Program-made: the position numbers and the translations under genes
Notes under the pieces: generated by a model
The model's input: only the letters and a program-made list of their open reading frames with translations
What the model was told of the DNA's origin: nothing
Database searches by the model: none
In this document: positions 22,778 through 44,256 of the stretch, piece by piece
How positions within the stretch are numbered: the stretch's first letter is position 1
Layout: the number at the start of each line of letters is the position of its first letter
Assembly: GCA_030159075.1 (NCBI GenBank)
Contig: BROG01000155.1
Coordinates: forward strand, 1,099,001-1,163,000
Direction of reading: 5' to 3'
Source of the DNA: Atrina japonica
Lineage: Eukaryota; Mollusca; Bivalvia; Pterioida; Pinnidae
DNA: 64,000 bases

Positions 22778-25700
22778 ATGAAAATTTGTTTTCATATCAT
22801 TGTTTTGATTGTCATCTTCGTGCAGTCAGTTTGGTGTTTGTTTTATTCACAACCGTCCGTCATTAAATCTAATCTGTTTCAACAATTAGCAGAGGCGATA
22901 GAGAAGACGTTAAAACATGATAAACAACAAAGTATATCATCTGCTGCTACAATAGTCACTGAAACATCAACAACGACGACAACGACGACAACACCGATGA
23001 CGACCATGGAGTCTAAATGTTTAACGGAGTAAGCATGCAACTATTTATATATCCACGTGTTTGGGGGGATTCTTTTGCAATGAAAAAGGCGAAACTTCAT
23101 TAGAGCACATACTTTCATATATTGTTATTTGGTTTTAATTTGCATGTAAGCTTCTGAAAACTTAAATGGGTTACAAACTATTATTTCTAAATAAAATTTA
23201 CAATATTAGTCCGCGTATTAGGCCATTTATTAGTACTTTCAGTGGTGTAATGAAAACGACATGCGAATTGTTTGAATTTATCTTTTGTTTTCAAATGTTT
23301 CTTTAGAGTATCAAAAGTTCTTAGGCTTTAGCGAGTCACCATGCAAACACCTTAATATTAACGATATTTTGGTATGAAGCGTCACATATATTTTCATTTC
23401 ATGTAAAAGTACAGCCTAAGTATGTATCTTATACACACACGATGCCATATTGGTATATTGATATAAATGCACTGTAAAAGCCAGAAATCTGGTGTTATAT
23501 GTAAATATACAGGAATTGGATTTTCAAAACTTTGACTTCAGATTCCATGAGGTATAATATTTTTTGCCCAACCCTACCCACACAAGCTTTGCAATTTTAG
23601 GCTTTAGAGAGTAATTTTAATATCCGCCTTTTTAAAATTCTTAGCTTGATTCTATTTGAATTTGATTTAGGACACACTGAGGATGTAAACATTCAGAAAG
23701 GGTTTCTGTTTACAGCTTTCATTGCTACTTTTATAATAATATGACAAATAGAATTTCTCGGTCATATTTTTAAGTATTTTCCGAGATCGGGATCGTGAAT
23801 CGGAATACTTGTTATCTCATACCTTTAAAAGTCGCTTTGTTATAACTGAATTTTAGAGGAACGAGTGATCAATTCCGAATAACACTGTGGCACATACTAT
23901 CTTGCATTGTGCGTAAACATTTACTTATTGGGTTAAACTGAAAATATATTGGAGTGACTCAAAATAATTGCTTAGTACATAATAAACATTATTGTTTACG
24001 AAGATTATAAAATAGACCGGTTTTATAAACATAAGAAATGTATACACTGACATTATTCAGGTAATCCTTTAGACATTATTCAGGTAACTCTTTAGAATTA
24101 TTCAGGTAACCCTTTGGACATTATTCAGATAACCCTTTAGACATTATTCAGGTAAACATTATTCAGGTACCTCTTTAAACATTATTCAGGTAACCCTTTA
24201 GACATTATCCAGGTAACTCTTTAGACATTATTCAGGTAACCTTTCAGGTATTATTCAGGTATCTCTTTAGGCAATATTTCAGGTAACTCTTTAGACATCA
24301 TTCAGGTTACCCTTTAGACATTATTCAGGTATCTCTTTAGGTCGTATTTCAGGTAACTGTTTAGACATTATTCAGGTAACCCTTTCGACATTATTCAGGT
24401 AACCCTTTAGGCATTATTCAGGTAACTCTTTAGGCCATTGGGTCTCTTGATTATTATTATATACTAAATTCATATTTTCTATTTTTCAGTGGCTGTCCGG
24501 TAGGGAGTCATTGCGTGCTTGAGTCTATGAATACGTTATGTACGGATTCTACTCAGACTTGCTCTTGTACACCGGGTAAGCGTCGAACTAATCTTTTGTA
24601 AATTAAAAAGTTTAAAAGTGGAAAATGTAATTACGTAATAAAAGTACCCTCAACAGAAATATATATGTATTTGCATTTATCATGAAACAAGACCGAAGAT
24701 CTAATTGTTATTTATGTGTACTATTACATCTATTTTATATCTGATCTGAACTGATGAAGTCATATTGACAGATCACTTTTAGCATTTGGTTTTGCTTATT
24801 TTTGCAAAAATATAATTTTGGTAGTGTCATTTGCTAACTTTTAAATGTGCTCACTTTTAAATGTCAAATTTAAATGTTAGCAAATGACGGTAATATGTTT
24901 AAATATTACAAAATTTCTATTTCCCTTAATTAAAATATTTAACAATTATAAACTTCTTGACATGTCGTTTGCAGACAATAGCGTTCGCATTGTATATATT
25001 TTCTGACTATTTTTTTTATACAGGATGTATATTTGATAAAAGATTCATACCAATGAACAGCTACGTCTCAACAGGAAGATGTACTGAATGTACATGTGTA
25101 AATAATACAGAAAATACGGTATGTAACATCCGCTTTCAAATACTAGAATATAAAATATATCAATTATTAAGCATCTGAATTTTATATATGTTCATCTTAT
25201 AATTGGTAGGCGTTGCCATGACAAAGACTCAGTGAGACAAAATAGAACAAGATGGATTGAATTGTTACGTCTGTTCGATCGCCCCACATTATGTAATCTA
25301 AAAAACTACCACTCTATTATTAAATCAATGATGTATACATTACTCTAAAAATTATAAAAGGTGGTATCCTATGCTGTAAATTCACATGTCTCCTAACCCA
25401 CCTACACTTGGGTCTTTAATTCTATAAATGAACACCTAATTGTTTTTGCCTAAACATTTTTATTCAGTTGGTTTTGAAACTAAGAGACACAACATCCATT
25501 TGATATTCGTGAATCCGTACTGTAGAAATAATGCAACGAGTTAAGATTCTGTTTCCGGTATATTTGAACTTTAAATTAAAATAATAGACTTTTTACCTGT
25601 AAAGTAACAGTACAAATTACTGGACATAATTTGAACAAATTTAGAAAATAAAATGTGTTTCAGCATATATTTTTTTAAACTATATAAACGCTTATCAAAC

Positions 25701-25997
25701 GTTACTCTGACAATGTGATAAAAATAGGAATTGTGACCTATATTATCTACCCAATTCATCTTCATATTGTACCTAGAATACATTTTGCACATTACAAATG
25801 AAGATATAGTATTTCTCCATTACACATTTTCCTTCCCCTTTTCGATTGCGTTTGCGATAATCATATGTATCTGATTTATTATTTTATTAAAAAACGAAAG
25901 CTCATCATGTAAAGTTTTTAATAGTCATTTCTTATTTCAGATTCTTTGCCAATTTCGTATTTGCCAAACTGAAGACAATTTAGGAGGTGTGACGTAA
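22778..25997 (+). CDS. Gene C: secreted 12-Cys protein with Thr-rich linker
   Basis: Exons 22778-23028, 24490-24575, 25024-25118 and 25941-25997 join in phases 2, 1, 0 for 162 residues. Residues 1-20 are the signal peptide (ends VWC). Residues 21-55 are a probable helix, less basic than in A and B (AEAIEKTLKHDKQQ). Residues 61-76 are Thr-rich. Exon 2 begins GCPVGSHC and ends SCTPG. Exon 3 contains RFIPM and C-x2-C-x-C with an NNT glycosylation sequon. Exon 4 reads ILCQFRIC then NLGGVT. Intron 1 contains a 23-bp tandem array that replaces a single unit at the same place in gene A. Protein and intron similarity group C with A and B. The VWC-like assignment of exons 3-4 rests on Cys order only. 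Confidence 0.85.
24048..24435. repeat. 23-bp imperfect tandem array in gene C intron 1
   Basis: About 16 units based on ACATTATTCAGGTAACTCTT, each containing TTCAGGTAA. The flanks (ACACTGACATTATT before, AGGCCATTGGG after) are found around a single related unit in gene A intron 1 at about 9349-9390, so the array expanded in place after duplication. Confidence 0.9.
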
Positions 25998-26091
25998 ATC
26001 TGAAATCATTTTAATAATCTTGGAAATCCACATTTTGTATCAAGAAGAATTTTCACTGTCAATTCTTTTTGCATTTAACTTATTTTTATGA

Positions 26092-26097
26092 AATAAA
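26092..26097 (+). other. Polyadenylation signal of gene C
   Basis: AATAAA lies 95 bp downstream of the stop codon. Confidence 0.6.
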
Positions 26098-26379
26098 GAC
26101 GTTATTTTTATACTTTTATATTTTTATATTATTTCAGTGTTGACTTGAAGAATTATTGTACTTTTAAATCCACCTCACACAAAAGTATAGAATTGTATTA
26201 GAATAAAATAAACACGTTAACCAGAATCAGTCCATATAGTACAGGTCTATCAAGAAAACGTTGTACATCCGGGATCTGATAGAAACCCAAATAACACTGT
26301 CTATATTCCAAAAAAATTCTGGCTCCGATTCCTTGCATTACTGTAGGTCCAATATGTTGTGCCGATATGTAGCCTGTCA

Positions 26380-26748
26380 CCCATGTTAATATTTGTAAAC
26401 ATGCACCCATGTTAAAGTTTGTAAACATGCACCCACGTTAAAGTTTGTAAACATGCACCCACGTTAATGTTTGTAAACATGCACCCATGTTAAACTTTGG
26501 AAACATGCACCCACGTTAAAGTTTGTAAACATGCACCCACGTTAATGTTTGTAAACATGCACCCACGTTAAAGTTTGTAAACATGCACCCACGTTAATGT
26601 TTGTAAACATGCACCCATGTTAATGTTTGTAAACATGCACCCATGTTAAAGTTTGTAAACATGCACCCATGTTAATGTTTGTAAACATGCACCCATGTTA
26701 ATGTTTGTAAACATGCACCCATGTTAATGTTTGTAAACATGCACTAAT
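26380..26748. repeat. 26-bp tandem array
   Basis: About 14 units of GTTTGTAAACATGCACCCA followed by YGTTAAW. Units alternate between ATGTT/ACGTT and AAAG/AATG variants. The GTAAACA core resembles a forkhead-type binding site but is probably incidental. Confidence 0.9.
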
Positions 26749-26749
26749 C

Positions 26750-27576
26750 TAAATGTATGAAAACAAATATAATGGCCAGTTTGATTCACTGCTAATTTTG
26801 TAAATGAACAAGAAAACATGCAAAATTTTCTTTTATGTTTTTCCTTTTGCAAAACTAGGATACTTGTTATTTACATTGTACTCAACAAATTGAAAAAAAA
26901 AACTGTTCCTCCTGAAAAAGAGGATGGATTTGTTAAAAACTCTGTAGTTTGTGACTTCTGAGGAATATTGATAATGTCTGATCTTCCTAAACATCATTAA
27001 CAATACCAAAGTTATAATTACACAAGAGGCGAAAACAAATCGAGACGATCGTTTCTGTAAAAAAGACTTCATCAGTTATACCTTAGATTTGATTTAAATG
27101 TGTATTTCCAAAAGGAAACAAAATGTGTCATACATGGCCAGATATTACATCTTAAAAATGAGGAAGTGATACTTATAAAGGGAGAATTAACATAATATGA
27201 TGCCCCGTTTGGCGTCTTTTTCTTTGAAACGTCAATGTATGCCGGTATATATCCATTTAAAAGATGTCAGTAGAACGTACAAATGTTGATCAGATTAGTA
27301 GTTCACATCAGAACTGTGATATCTTTTGGATAGGTGACTTGGAGCTGAGACTAAAAAGAAGGTTGATGAAGTATAAATATTAACGCCGATTTTACAATAG
27401 CACATATACATCATAAATATAAACAGTTGACATCGCTTTGAGCAAGATATTCTGGATTGGCACATCATTGCAGAGACAAATGTAAAAATGTCACAGTCTT
27501 CTTGCTATCCTAATCTAGTAAATAACAATATGACACTTTTAAAAAAATTGTGAATATCCATCAATCTATTTATATA

Positions 27577-27632
<56 letters not shown>

Positions 27633-29560
27633 CCTATCTCACTATTTCTTATGTTATTTCTTATGTTATTTCTTGAAATGTTAGAAAAGACATATAGCGA
27701 TACATGTAATGACTATGATTACTCTGAGGCATTTGACAATCTTATGGTTTGAGCATTTGTTTAGTATTTTTGCAAAACTATAACATTAGTATTATTTTTA
27801 TAATATTGACTTCTATATAATGAAAATCTATACAGATTCTATACCTATTTTACAATTTCGACAGATTCCTGACTAAGCCGATAACTTGACAACCAACAAT
27901 TGGAAATGAAAGATAAACAAGTTATACTGAAGATACGTATTCTTCATAAGATGTAACAAAGCATGGTTGTTTACGTAATATCTTATGGCTCTGTTTGTAA
28001 CTTAAACATAGAATTCAAAGTCTATTAAGGCTTTTGTAATGTAAAATGATAATTCATATTTATTTTCCTGTTTTGATAAAATGCATCCAAAATACATATA
28101 TCCAAAATGTTATGTAAAATATTAGTTCATTTAAGAACAATGTTCTAATATTGGTATCAGAAAAGATTTTTATATAGTATTAATACTGATAATGTTTCAG
28201 TTTTCATTTTATCTATGATAAAGGTTTACTTGTCGAACCTGATAGCATATTGACACTTCAGCTGTTACAACCGCAGATTTGTTCAACGAGCTAAATGTCA
28301 TCAACCTGACGCGATACTTACATTGCCCCCAGGTTCCGACTGACACATCAAATTGATCGGAGTTTTTTTTATATATATTTAACAGAACTATGTATCCGTA
28401 TCCTTTTTCATTTCAGTTGCAATAAGAATTTCTTTCTTCAGACACAAGAAATGAATTTTGCTTTCATATGCTTTATCCCGTATAAGTGGAAATTTTAGCA
28501 AGACGCAAATTCAGCGTTTTGGCCTAAAAATATGGTACTGTATTGTTGTTTAAATTCACGGGGAGAAAATTTAGCGTTTTTCTGAAAGGAACTTATTCAC
28601 GGATATTGAATTTTGCTCAAGATTGGTTATGAGTTGTCTTTCTGATATTTCATCAGTTTAACGTATTATATTCAAGGGTATTTATTTTCTTTGAACGCGA
28701 ATCCCCGCGATTAAAAGCAGCTATACAGCATATAATTGTAACGGGAAATAATTTCAGCAATTAAATGATTAAAAAAAAGAAATAACTCTTACCTACGATG
28801 GGGAATGAATTGTTGGCAATATTAAATTTTAGGAATCTCAACAAGCTCCGTAATAATGCCAAAATTTAATCCTCGCTAAAATTTCTGCTTATACGGTATA
28901 CTAATATTGATACAATGAATTTAGCATAATGATTTCTTGATAATTCTCAATATGTTCTTCAACGTGAAGAATGAATATGACTTAGTCAACAATAAATATC
29001 AATCAATAAATATCAATCCTAAGAACGGTGTTTGACAGAAATAGAGAAATATTTATTAAATAAATAAAAAAATATGGTACTATAAAAAATTTGAAATAAA
29101 TGTAAAACTACAAAATGGGAATCTGAAGTACGAAACTACAAGATACTACATATGCTGTTCCGTGTAACTCCCTTATTTACAGTTACAGTATGGCGGTTCA
29201 CTTTGTCAACAAGGCCTACAAGTACGAAATAATCACTATAATTCCAGTTGAGATTGTTCATATTTTCAATAATAGCATAAACCTCTAGGAGGAAGGACAC
29301 ACAGGTACTGTACTATTCTGTTTCCCATGGATATTATATGATTAAAGCCATGCCTGGTTACCAATCGGCAATCTGACAGTCTGAGTGTCACTCGCTAGAT
29401 TCATTTATCAAACATTTATTTACCATCAAATGCCCGAGGAACCTGTTGTACTGTATTATCCGCACCCCCATCCCTGAGAAAAATTTTAGAGTGAAGAGAG
29501 TGCGGATTATACACAGCCGATTACAGTATATATATACATATATATGACACTCAAAAATAA
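26750..29560. other. Intergenic region between genes C and D
   Basis: It includes a copy of the AATACCAAAGTTATAAT / GACGATCGTTTCTGT dispersed repeat (about 26990-27070) and a TCTG/TCTA microsatellite (27577-27638). Nothing coding is supported. Confidence 0.45.
27577..27638. repeat. (TCTG)n(TCTA)n microsatellite
   Basis: Four TCTG-type units followed by about ten TCTA units. Confidence 0.95.
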
Positions 29561-29564
29561 CATT

Positions 29565-29860
29565 AACAAGTCAATCCTAGTTTTTTTCAGTAACATCTTT
29601 TTTTTTCTCCAATTAGTTTGTCTTCACGAAAACCTAGTTTTTCACGGTTAAACTTCAATTTTCTCCGATTAATGTGGGTTAAGAGTTAAACCTAGTTTTT
29701 CTTCAGCTAATCCTAGTTTTTATCGTAACCCACATTAACTGGAGGAAATCAAGGTTTAAGTAAGAAAAAACTAGGTTTAACTGCGCCAAAATCACTTAAA
29801 TGCTCATGTGATTGTGGCGTAATTAAACCTAGTTTTTTCAGTTAATTTAGGTTTTTAAAG
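29565..29860. repeat. AACCTAGTTTTT palindromic repeat cluster
   Basis: Several blocks of AAACCTAGTTTTT and the complement surround a GTGGGTTA spacer and a CTGCGCCAAAATCAC end. It is the same family as the cluster in gene B intron 1. Confidence 0.75.
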
Positions 29861-29861
29861 A

Positions 29862-30165
29862 AAAGTAAAATTGAAGAAGTACCAATCGATAACCAAAATT
29901 CAAGTCCATTATAACACGACGAATTAGATGTGTAAATGGTCTCAACATGAAGAACAATTGCAAATCCCAAACGAGATAAGACCAGGTGTCCGGAAGGAGT
30001 CAGCGTCTTCTGCTGGCATGTCACACTCGTTGCAAACCTTTCTAGTCGAATTCGGTGAAAAGGTCAAGTTTGGTGATAAGGTCAAGTTCGGTGAAAAGCA
30101 CGATTGGTGAAAGGGAGTCACTGTCTGTGGCCGTGCTCCAGAATACTATCTTATATTTCTAGACT
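29862..30165 (-). mobile_element. 3' end of a reverse-transcriptase retroelement
   Basis: On the minus strand this matches 62.31-62.61 kb: the last codons (ending HGHRQ then stop), an untranslated stretch with repeated CGAACTTGACCTT blocks, and a terminus CTTCTTCAATTTTACTTT. It sits about 340 bp upstream of the gene D TATA box. Confidence 0.8.
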
Positions 30166-30507
30166 TCATTATGTTAAACAAGATCTCCGTATCGAAAATA
30201 AGGTGTAACTCATTTTTGTGATTTTGTTCAATCTTTTCAAGAAACAGAATGAATGAAAACTTTAATGGGATGAGACGCTTCCCGCAATGTTTTGCACAAA
30301 CAATAACCCTAAAATAAGTAGAAATTGTTTAAAACCCGTTTAAAATATATATCAAATTACATTAAAACATTTCAGCTTCAAATCAAATTGACACGTATAT
30401 TATTCATCCTATAGCATTATTTCTGTGGTCTCATCATTCATAGTGTTGTTGTTGAATATTAATGAAAATGTGAGCTTCACCTTGGAAAATATCTGTATTT
30501 AACGGTC

Positions 30508-30516
30508 TATATATAT
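30508..30516 (+). promoter_or_regulatory. Probable TATA box of gene D
   Basis: TATATATAT lies 50 bp upstream of the gene D ATG. A transcription start about 25-30 bp downstream would place the ATG at 30558 as the first one. Confidence 0.5.
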
Positions 30517-30557
30517 TGGCTATCACAACATTGTGTTATTCTCATTCAGTATTTAGA

Positions 30558-34111
<3,554 letters not shown>

Positions 34112-34138
34112 GGCACTTGTTTCGTCTTGTCACAACAA

Positions 34139-34144
34139 AATAAA
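34139..34144 (+). other. Polyadenylation signal of gene D
   Basis: AATAAA lies 28 bp past the stop codon. Confidence 0.6.
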
Positions 34145-34149
34145 AACTC

Positions 34150-35100
34150 TAGAAATTTGATTGAACAAATATTTCATCAGTTTAATAACTTCATTAAATC
34201 ACATTTTCATTTGCCATTCATATTTATGAGTTGAAACCTAAAACATGACAAGGAGACACTACATTTATATATGAACAACAAAACGTCTTGAGATATACTG
34301 TATATCTAGACATTTTCGCTACCGCTTAATTTTCGCCTAAAGATGAGAAGGCGAATTTGAATAGAAGCGGAAGTTAAATAATTGTAGCACATAATGCCAT
34401 CAACGATACTTAATTATTAACGGCGAATTTATGACGTGTGAAAATGTTTTCTGTCGTGCAAGGGCGAAAATAACCCGGGGCGAAAATTTCCGGGTATAGA
34501 GTATATACATCGGCAATTGCAGGGAAATGTAGCGAAATATAGAACTCCCAAAACGTTTTTGACCGGGACGTTACCATTCCACTTTGAAATTTGAAGACGA
34601 TATATGTATACTCAAAAGCTAATATATAAACATATAATCTGATCAACAAAACATTTCACTATAAGTTATCTAACATGGAACATCAAACCCCAGGAAAATC
34701 AATACATTTCAGTTCGAAATCCGAAAGTATGCTCCAGACGAATTTTAGAAGCAAATTTAAACCAAAAACTTTCATTTTTTATAGAAGTTTTCTCTTCATA
34801 TATGAGTAGAAATTTGAGAATGCGTGATATATGTATTTATATATTCTTTTGCAATCTCAGCATCATCACAATAATTGTTCGAGTCAATTACATTTTAACA
34901 CGAAACCCGTATGTTTCATACCTAAAATTTATTTTAATTGGTTAACAATAATTTTGTTTTGGTCGTCACCAAATACTAAACTACTCTAACTGGTGGTAGC
35001 AAAATATCTTTCTGCATAAATTGATGGATATGGAATTTGTGCTCTGCAGTTAAATTTTTCGTGACAATTTCAGTCGAGTGATATAGTAAATGTTGTTTGC
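34150..35100. other. Intergenic DNA downstream of gene D
   Basis: No exon, element or array recognised. Confidence 0.4.
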
Positions 35101-35102
35101 AG

Positions 35103-35172
35103 CGCGGTTGCAGTAGTATTCAATTTTGCTCAGAGTCAAGTCAAAGTAATGAAAAATGTCTCTGTACATCAG
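35103..35172 (+). pseudogene. Probable relic of a family exon 2
   Basis: After TTGTTTGCAG the sequence can be read as GCSSIQFC, then ten residues, then CLCTS. This matches the exon 2 pattern G-C-x5-C ... C-x-C. However, the frame is off by two bases relative to the expected phase-2 junction, the fourth Cys is missing, and the donor has CT instead of GT. It lies between D and E and may be what is left of another copy. The short length leaves chance resemblance open. Confidence 0.4.
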
Positions 35173-35179
35173 CTGTCAA

Positions 35180-37000
35180 CCACTTTACTATTATCAATTA
35201 TTAGAACGCCTTAGAGTAGATAATCAGAATCTCTAGCTCGTGAAAGGATGATCTCACCTATGATTCCATAAACACTGGAAATGAATGATCCAACTAATTA
35301 TTATGTATACAGTACATAGGACAAAGGCATTGATATAGATACGTCACAGCCGGTGTTTTAACTGTAGAGTTAATCAATAAGATTGATGTCATGAATATTG
35401 CACGCAAAATCACATACAAAATACAACTATTTGTGTGCCCAAATAAACTAAGTTTACCTGAAATATTAAACAATCTCTCATTGCCATTTATATTTGAGAG
35501 ATATTTGATTTTGAAATGAATTACGTGCTACTATCAAACCACAATAATATGAATGTTACTGCGAAAAAAAATGTAACTACAAAACATTTTGGAGACTTCA
35601 GCACCTCGAGATTGGCTTTGGTTAACTTACATTTTACAGTCAAAATTAAGATGGTCATCTTTGTACAGGAATCACTACTGGGCGACTACTGGACTATTTA
35701 TACCACGCTTTATTGTCGGACCAGTTCATCTACATAAAAGTACGAGCTCAACAGATGAACCCTCAGTGACATAAACAAACGTCTTTATGAATCATTGTCA
35801 AACCTATAACTTTTGTTTATTTTTTTTATTTCAAATAAATGTTTGTAATCACTTTATATTTTCATCATGTTTGATACATCACAATTTTTATATCTGAATC
35901 AGAAGCAAATAAGTAAAATCCTTTTAAAATCTAAGTAGCAAATAAGTAAAATCCTTTTAAAATCTAAGTAGATATGCCGACTGTAGAGAATAATTTTGAA
36001 CAATAACCTAGCGTCAGATTTTTATATAGTGAATAATAAAGGTTGTATACTCCGTAATACAATCATTGATGAATAATATGTACTGTACTTAATTCAGATC
36101 TTCAGTTCAGTTTTTTCTCAATTAAACTTATTTTATTTTGATAGGTTTAATTCATGTTTGTGATTTTAGCGCAGTCAACCCTATTATTTCTCCATTAATG
36201 CGAAACAAATTGTAAAATAAATAATTAAAGTAAAGTTAGATCTAATAAATAAATAGGGTAGACTAGAGGACTAGCCAAATATTTTGGTTTATCTGAATCA
36301 GCTGATTTCTTATTCTGACAATCCAAAAAGAAAATTTAAGAAAAATGGTAAATAAATAAATAAATGAATTTTATAATCAGTTATTGTAAACAACCATCAA
36401 CAAAACACGTTAAGAAGAATTGCCCGTAAGTATCAAAATCAATGTTTCCAATAACATTGTTGAGGGCATTAAGTTTTAATGATACAATGAATGGATACAT
36501 AATAATTTTGCAGTCAACGTGAAAAGAATTGACATTACCCTTCCCTAAAAATAACTTTCTACAATAGATGTTGAAATTTGAAACTAAAAATATATACGTT
36601 ACTCAAGGTAAATTCTTATTTGTGTGTAACCAATTAAAAATTTCGATCGAAGTATTAGAATGTATTGAAACAAATCGAATAAAAACTTCATTTTACACTT
36701 TAAAACTTTTGTGGTTAATACTTTAGATGTTAATTGTTGTATAACAATCAGTATTAATCATTGAAAGATTTCATAGTATGGAACGGTACATATACATTAT
36801 TATGCTGTCGCTAGAAAGATCAAAAGAGCGTCACACTATGGCACACCTTTTTTAAGTTAAGCCTACTTTCTAGAGAAAAAAACTTGATTTAAAACAAATT
36901 TGTGCTTTTGGCACAATAAAACCTAGTTAATGCCAAAAACAGGTTTAACTCATTAATGCTATTTTGGAGTGTCATATGACAACGAAATCTACGCTTCATT
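35180..37000. other. Intergenic region between genes D and E
   Basis: It holds a direct duplication of about 34 bp (AGCAAATAAGTAAAATCCTT unit, near 35903-35970) and isolated AACCTAGT-type palindromic blocks at 36.10-36.20 and 36.84-36.97 kb. No other family exons were found. Confidence 0.45.
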
Positions 37001-37004
37001 TTTG

Positions 37005-37145
37005 AAAGTTTTACGCCACACTCTAGAATGTGTTTGTTATATGGTGGCGGTCAGTTTTTATTGGTGGATGAGCTTGGTTACAATGTACCTGGGAAGAGAC
37101 CACCGACCACGGAGGTCCCTCTACGCTTTACAGTGTCACATTTAA
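37005..37145 (+). mobile_element. SINE-like dispersed repeat, family 1 (partial)
   Basis: It has TTTTACGCCACACTCTAGAA, then TGGCGGTCAGTTTTTATTGG, then GGGAAGAGACCACCGACC. It is truncated compared with the copy at 37.77 kb. Confidence 0.65.
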
Positions 37146-37551
37146 ATATAAGTATTCGCAGTTATATATATGTTTATATAGAAGTAATTAGCATTACAGA
37201 TGTAGATAAATTATTACGTCCCAGAAATTAAGATAATGAACCTATGCCTGTGCGAAAAAAGTACAAACCATTTAATTTGACATAACTTTTGTTGACATAT
37301 CACATTTTGTACACAAAAAAATGTATTAAAACCAAACGGCGTTATTTAATTAACAAAACAGAAATTTTTATAGGCAACATAAAAGGCAATATTATTGAAA
37401 CTTAAAACGTGGGTGTAAAGTAGAAAGCGTTGAAATATGTGTCCGTTATAATGTGTTTCTTCAATCGTAGTGGCAACATTTGATTGATAACGTAATCGTT
37501 TGAAAAGTAATAAAACCTGATGTTGAGGAACGAAACTAACATTAAGTAAGC

Positions 37552-42346
<4,795 letters not shown>

Positions 42347-42840
42347 CTATTGCTGTATGTAAATTCTATGATACCACATTTGGTGACTAGAATTTAATGG
42401 AGCTGAATGAAGTTTTGTATTTAGGCAAATGAGATTCTCTCATTTTTCAAAATTTGTTCATTGTAATCTTTCACATGTTGTGTGGGTTCGTACTTATATT
42501 TCCACGTACACTAATGATTACATTTTAATATATGAAAAATATATAACTACATCGATTTTTAAATATCAAATACAAAACAATCTATAATTCAATAGTTTTC
42601 GACATGTCTTTCCTACAGTTTTTATAAGGAACTCACAAAGTGACATAGAACAGATAGATAGAATTTTATGAAATATTATAAAAGAGTACCTATAATTAAC
42701 GTATATTATATAAAATATTGTTTTATATATTGTTCTTTATACGTGGAGTTGTCTGTATTTATCTTTTTGATTATCATAGATACAAGTTATTTAATGTCTT
42801 AGAATGAAATTGGAATTGCATGTTTTCTGCTTGACTTTGA

Positions 42841-43015
42841 TGTCATTGTGGACTCACAGCAAGTGTTACCGGTCGACAGGGGATACTTACTCCTCCATAG
42901 CACCTGATCCCACCTCTTGATTTCAGGAGGTCTATGTCTTTTTAAAGCAAATTTGTACCTATACCCTGGACATCCTAAAGATTTACACTTTGGTATCTAA
43001 GAATTTTTTATATTT
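42841..43015 (+). mobile_element. Retroelement 3' tail fragment
   Basis: TGTGGACTCACAGCAAGTGT, GGTCGACAGGGGATACTTAC, GCACCTGATCCCACCTCTTG and CCCTGGACATCCTAAAGATT occur in order. It lies between the two terminal exons of gene E. Confidence 0.75.
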
Positions 43016-43119
43016 CATGTTGTATGTTAATATAAATTTTTTTATTGCATGCATAAACAACCCCAAACCCAATAAATCACTATTATTTATTCTTGTTTTA
43101 TATTCCTCCAATAATTGTT

Positions 43120-43345
43120 CACTTATTTGGAGATGTCGCTTGCTTTAGGTGAAGTGCCACAAATTTTAACTTGTGCTGTGACACGGGACTTGGGTTTTTA
43201 CTCTCATCCGAGAGACCGAGACCCGTTTCTTTCACTTTGTATGCCAAACACTTGGCGAAAATGACTAAGTCACAAAAACAGAAAAGTTTTTGGTATGACT
43301 CGGTAACGGGAGTCGAACGCTCTACCATAGGTCTACTGCAAAAGG
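43120..43345 (-). mobile_element. tRNA-derived SINE
   Basis: On the minus strand the head contains TATGGTAGAGCG (A-box-like) and GTTCGACTCCCG (B-box-like). The body follows, with GGTCTCGGTCTCTCGGATGA, AAAACCCAAGTCCCGTGTCA and a block near GTGGCACTTCACC. The body resembles a SINE I recall as common in bivalves; the tail is truncated. Confidence 0.7.
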
Positions 43346-43712
43346 TTAGTAGGTTAGTACCCTTTTAAACATTCGTAAATTTGTCCTTGGTTTTTAAGTG
43401 TTCTCATATAAGATGTGCCATATGGATTGTCATACTGTAATTATACTAAATATACTAATACTATTCTATTAGAAAAATATATACTTCTAATACAGATAAG
43501 AATTTAAAATCTTTTTTCCATCTTGAAGCATGAATAGCTACAAAACTGCTCACTCGTTCCAAAGGGAATATTGCTGACTGTTCACTTTGTTGGAACATTT
43601 GATGCAACGCTAGCAACAGCGGTCGTCGATATGTTTTGATTCAGTGCATTTTAATGCTTTTGTTTCATATGTATCTATTTGCTTTGATCCGACATATATT
43701 CTTTTTTTCCAG

Positions 43713-43796
43713 GTCATTTGTGCCTTTTCAAATAGGTGTAGGGGCCGCAAGCCTGTTGGTTTAGATAACATCAACAAATTAGGAGGAGTCACCTAA
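43713..43796 (+). CDS. Second, possibly alternative terminal exon of gene E
   Basis: After CTTTTTTTCCAG the sequence encodes VICAFSNRCRG and ends NKLGGVT then stop, 28 codons in phase 0. It has the same length as gene E exon 4 and the same VIC start, with C-x5-C and the LGGV end. It could replace exon 4 by alternative splicing, or be the last remnant of a deleted copy; no matching exon 3 was found between 42.35 and 43.7 kb. The open frame, intact acceptor and conserved motif argue that it is or recently was used. Confidence 0.65.
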   Translation, partial: VICAFSNRCRGRKPVGLDNINKLGGVT

Positions 43797-44178
43797 GTTA
43801 CATTATTTGGTGGGGCTGAGTAACCATTTGACTACCATCGATGATTCTACTCATTTTTCGGTTATAATATGTTTCATGGGAAAAACGTTATAATTCTCAC
43901 TGCACACACGTTAGTGTGGTGACAATTAGGAACGATAACTCTTGTCAATGTGATTTCAATGAGATAATGGTTTACTCCCTTTAAATTTGACCAGGATAAG
44001 AAAGTGTTCACGATACTCCATCCCGCCAGGTTGTATGAATTTTACCTCATGGATTTTATACTTGTGGAATCTGGGATATTTTGATATTTGGATAATTGAA
44101 AGACATTAAACTGCTTTATGCTGAGGCTATTGTTAATATATTTTTGTTTAACATACGTCGGTAGGTTATCTCTTACAT

Positions 44179-44225
44179 ACATCCATCCATCCATCCATCC
44201 ATCCCTACCTACCTACCTACCTACC

Positions 44226-44256
<31 letters not shown>

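Noticed and set aside
30516..30557. Upstream extension of gene D by 14 residues
   Set aside because: It would start at TTG, and the sequence overlaps the likely TATA region; the ATG at 30558 opens a good signal peptide.
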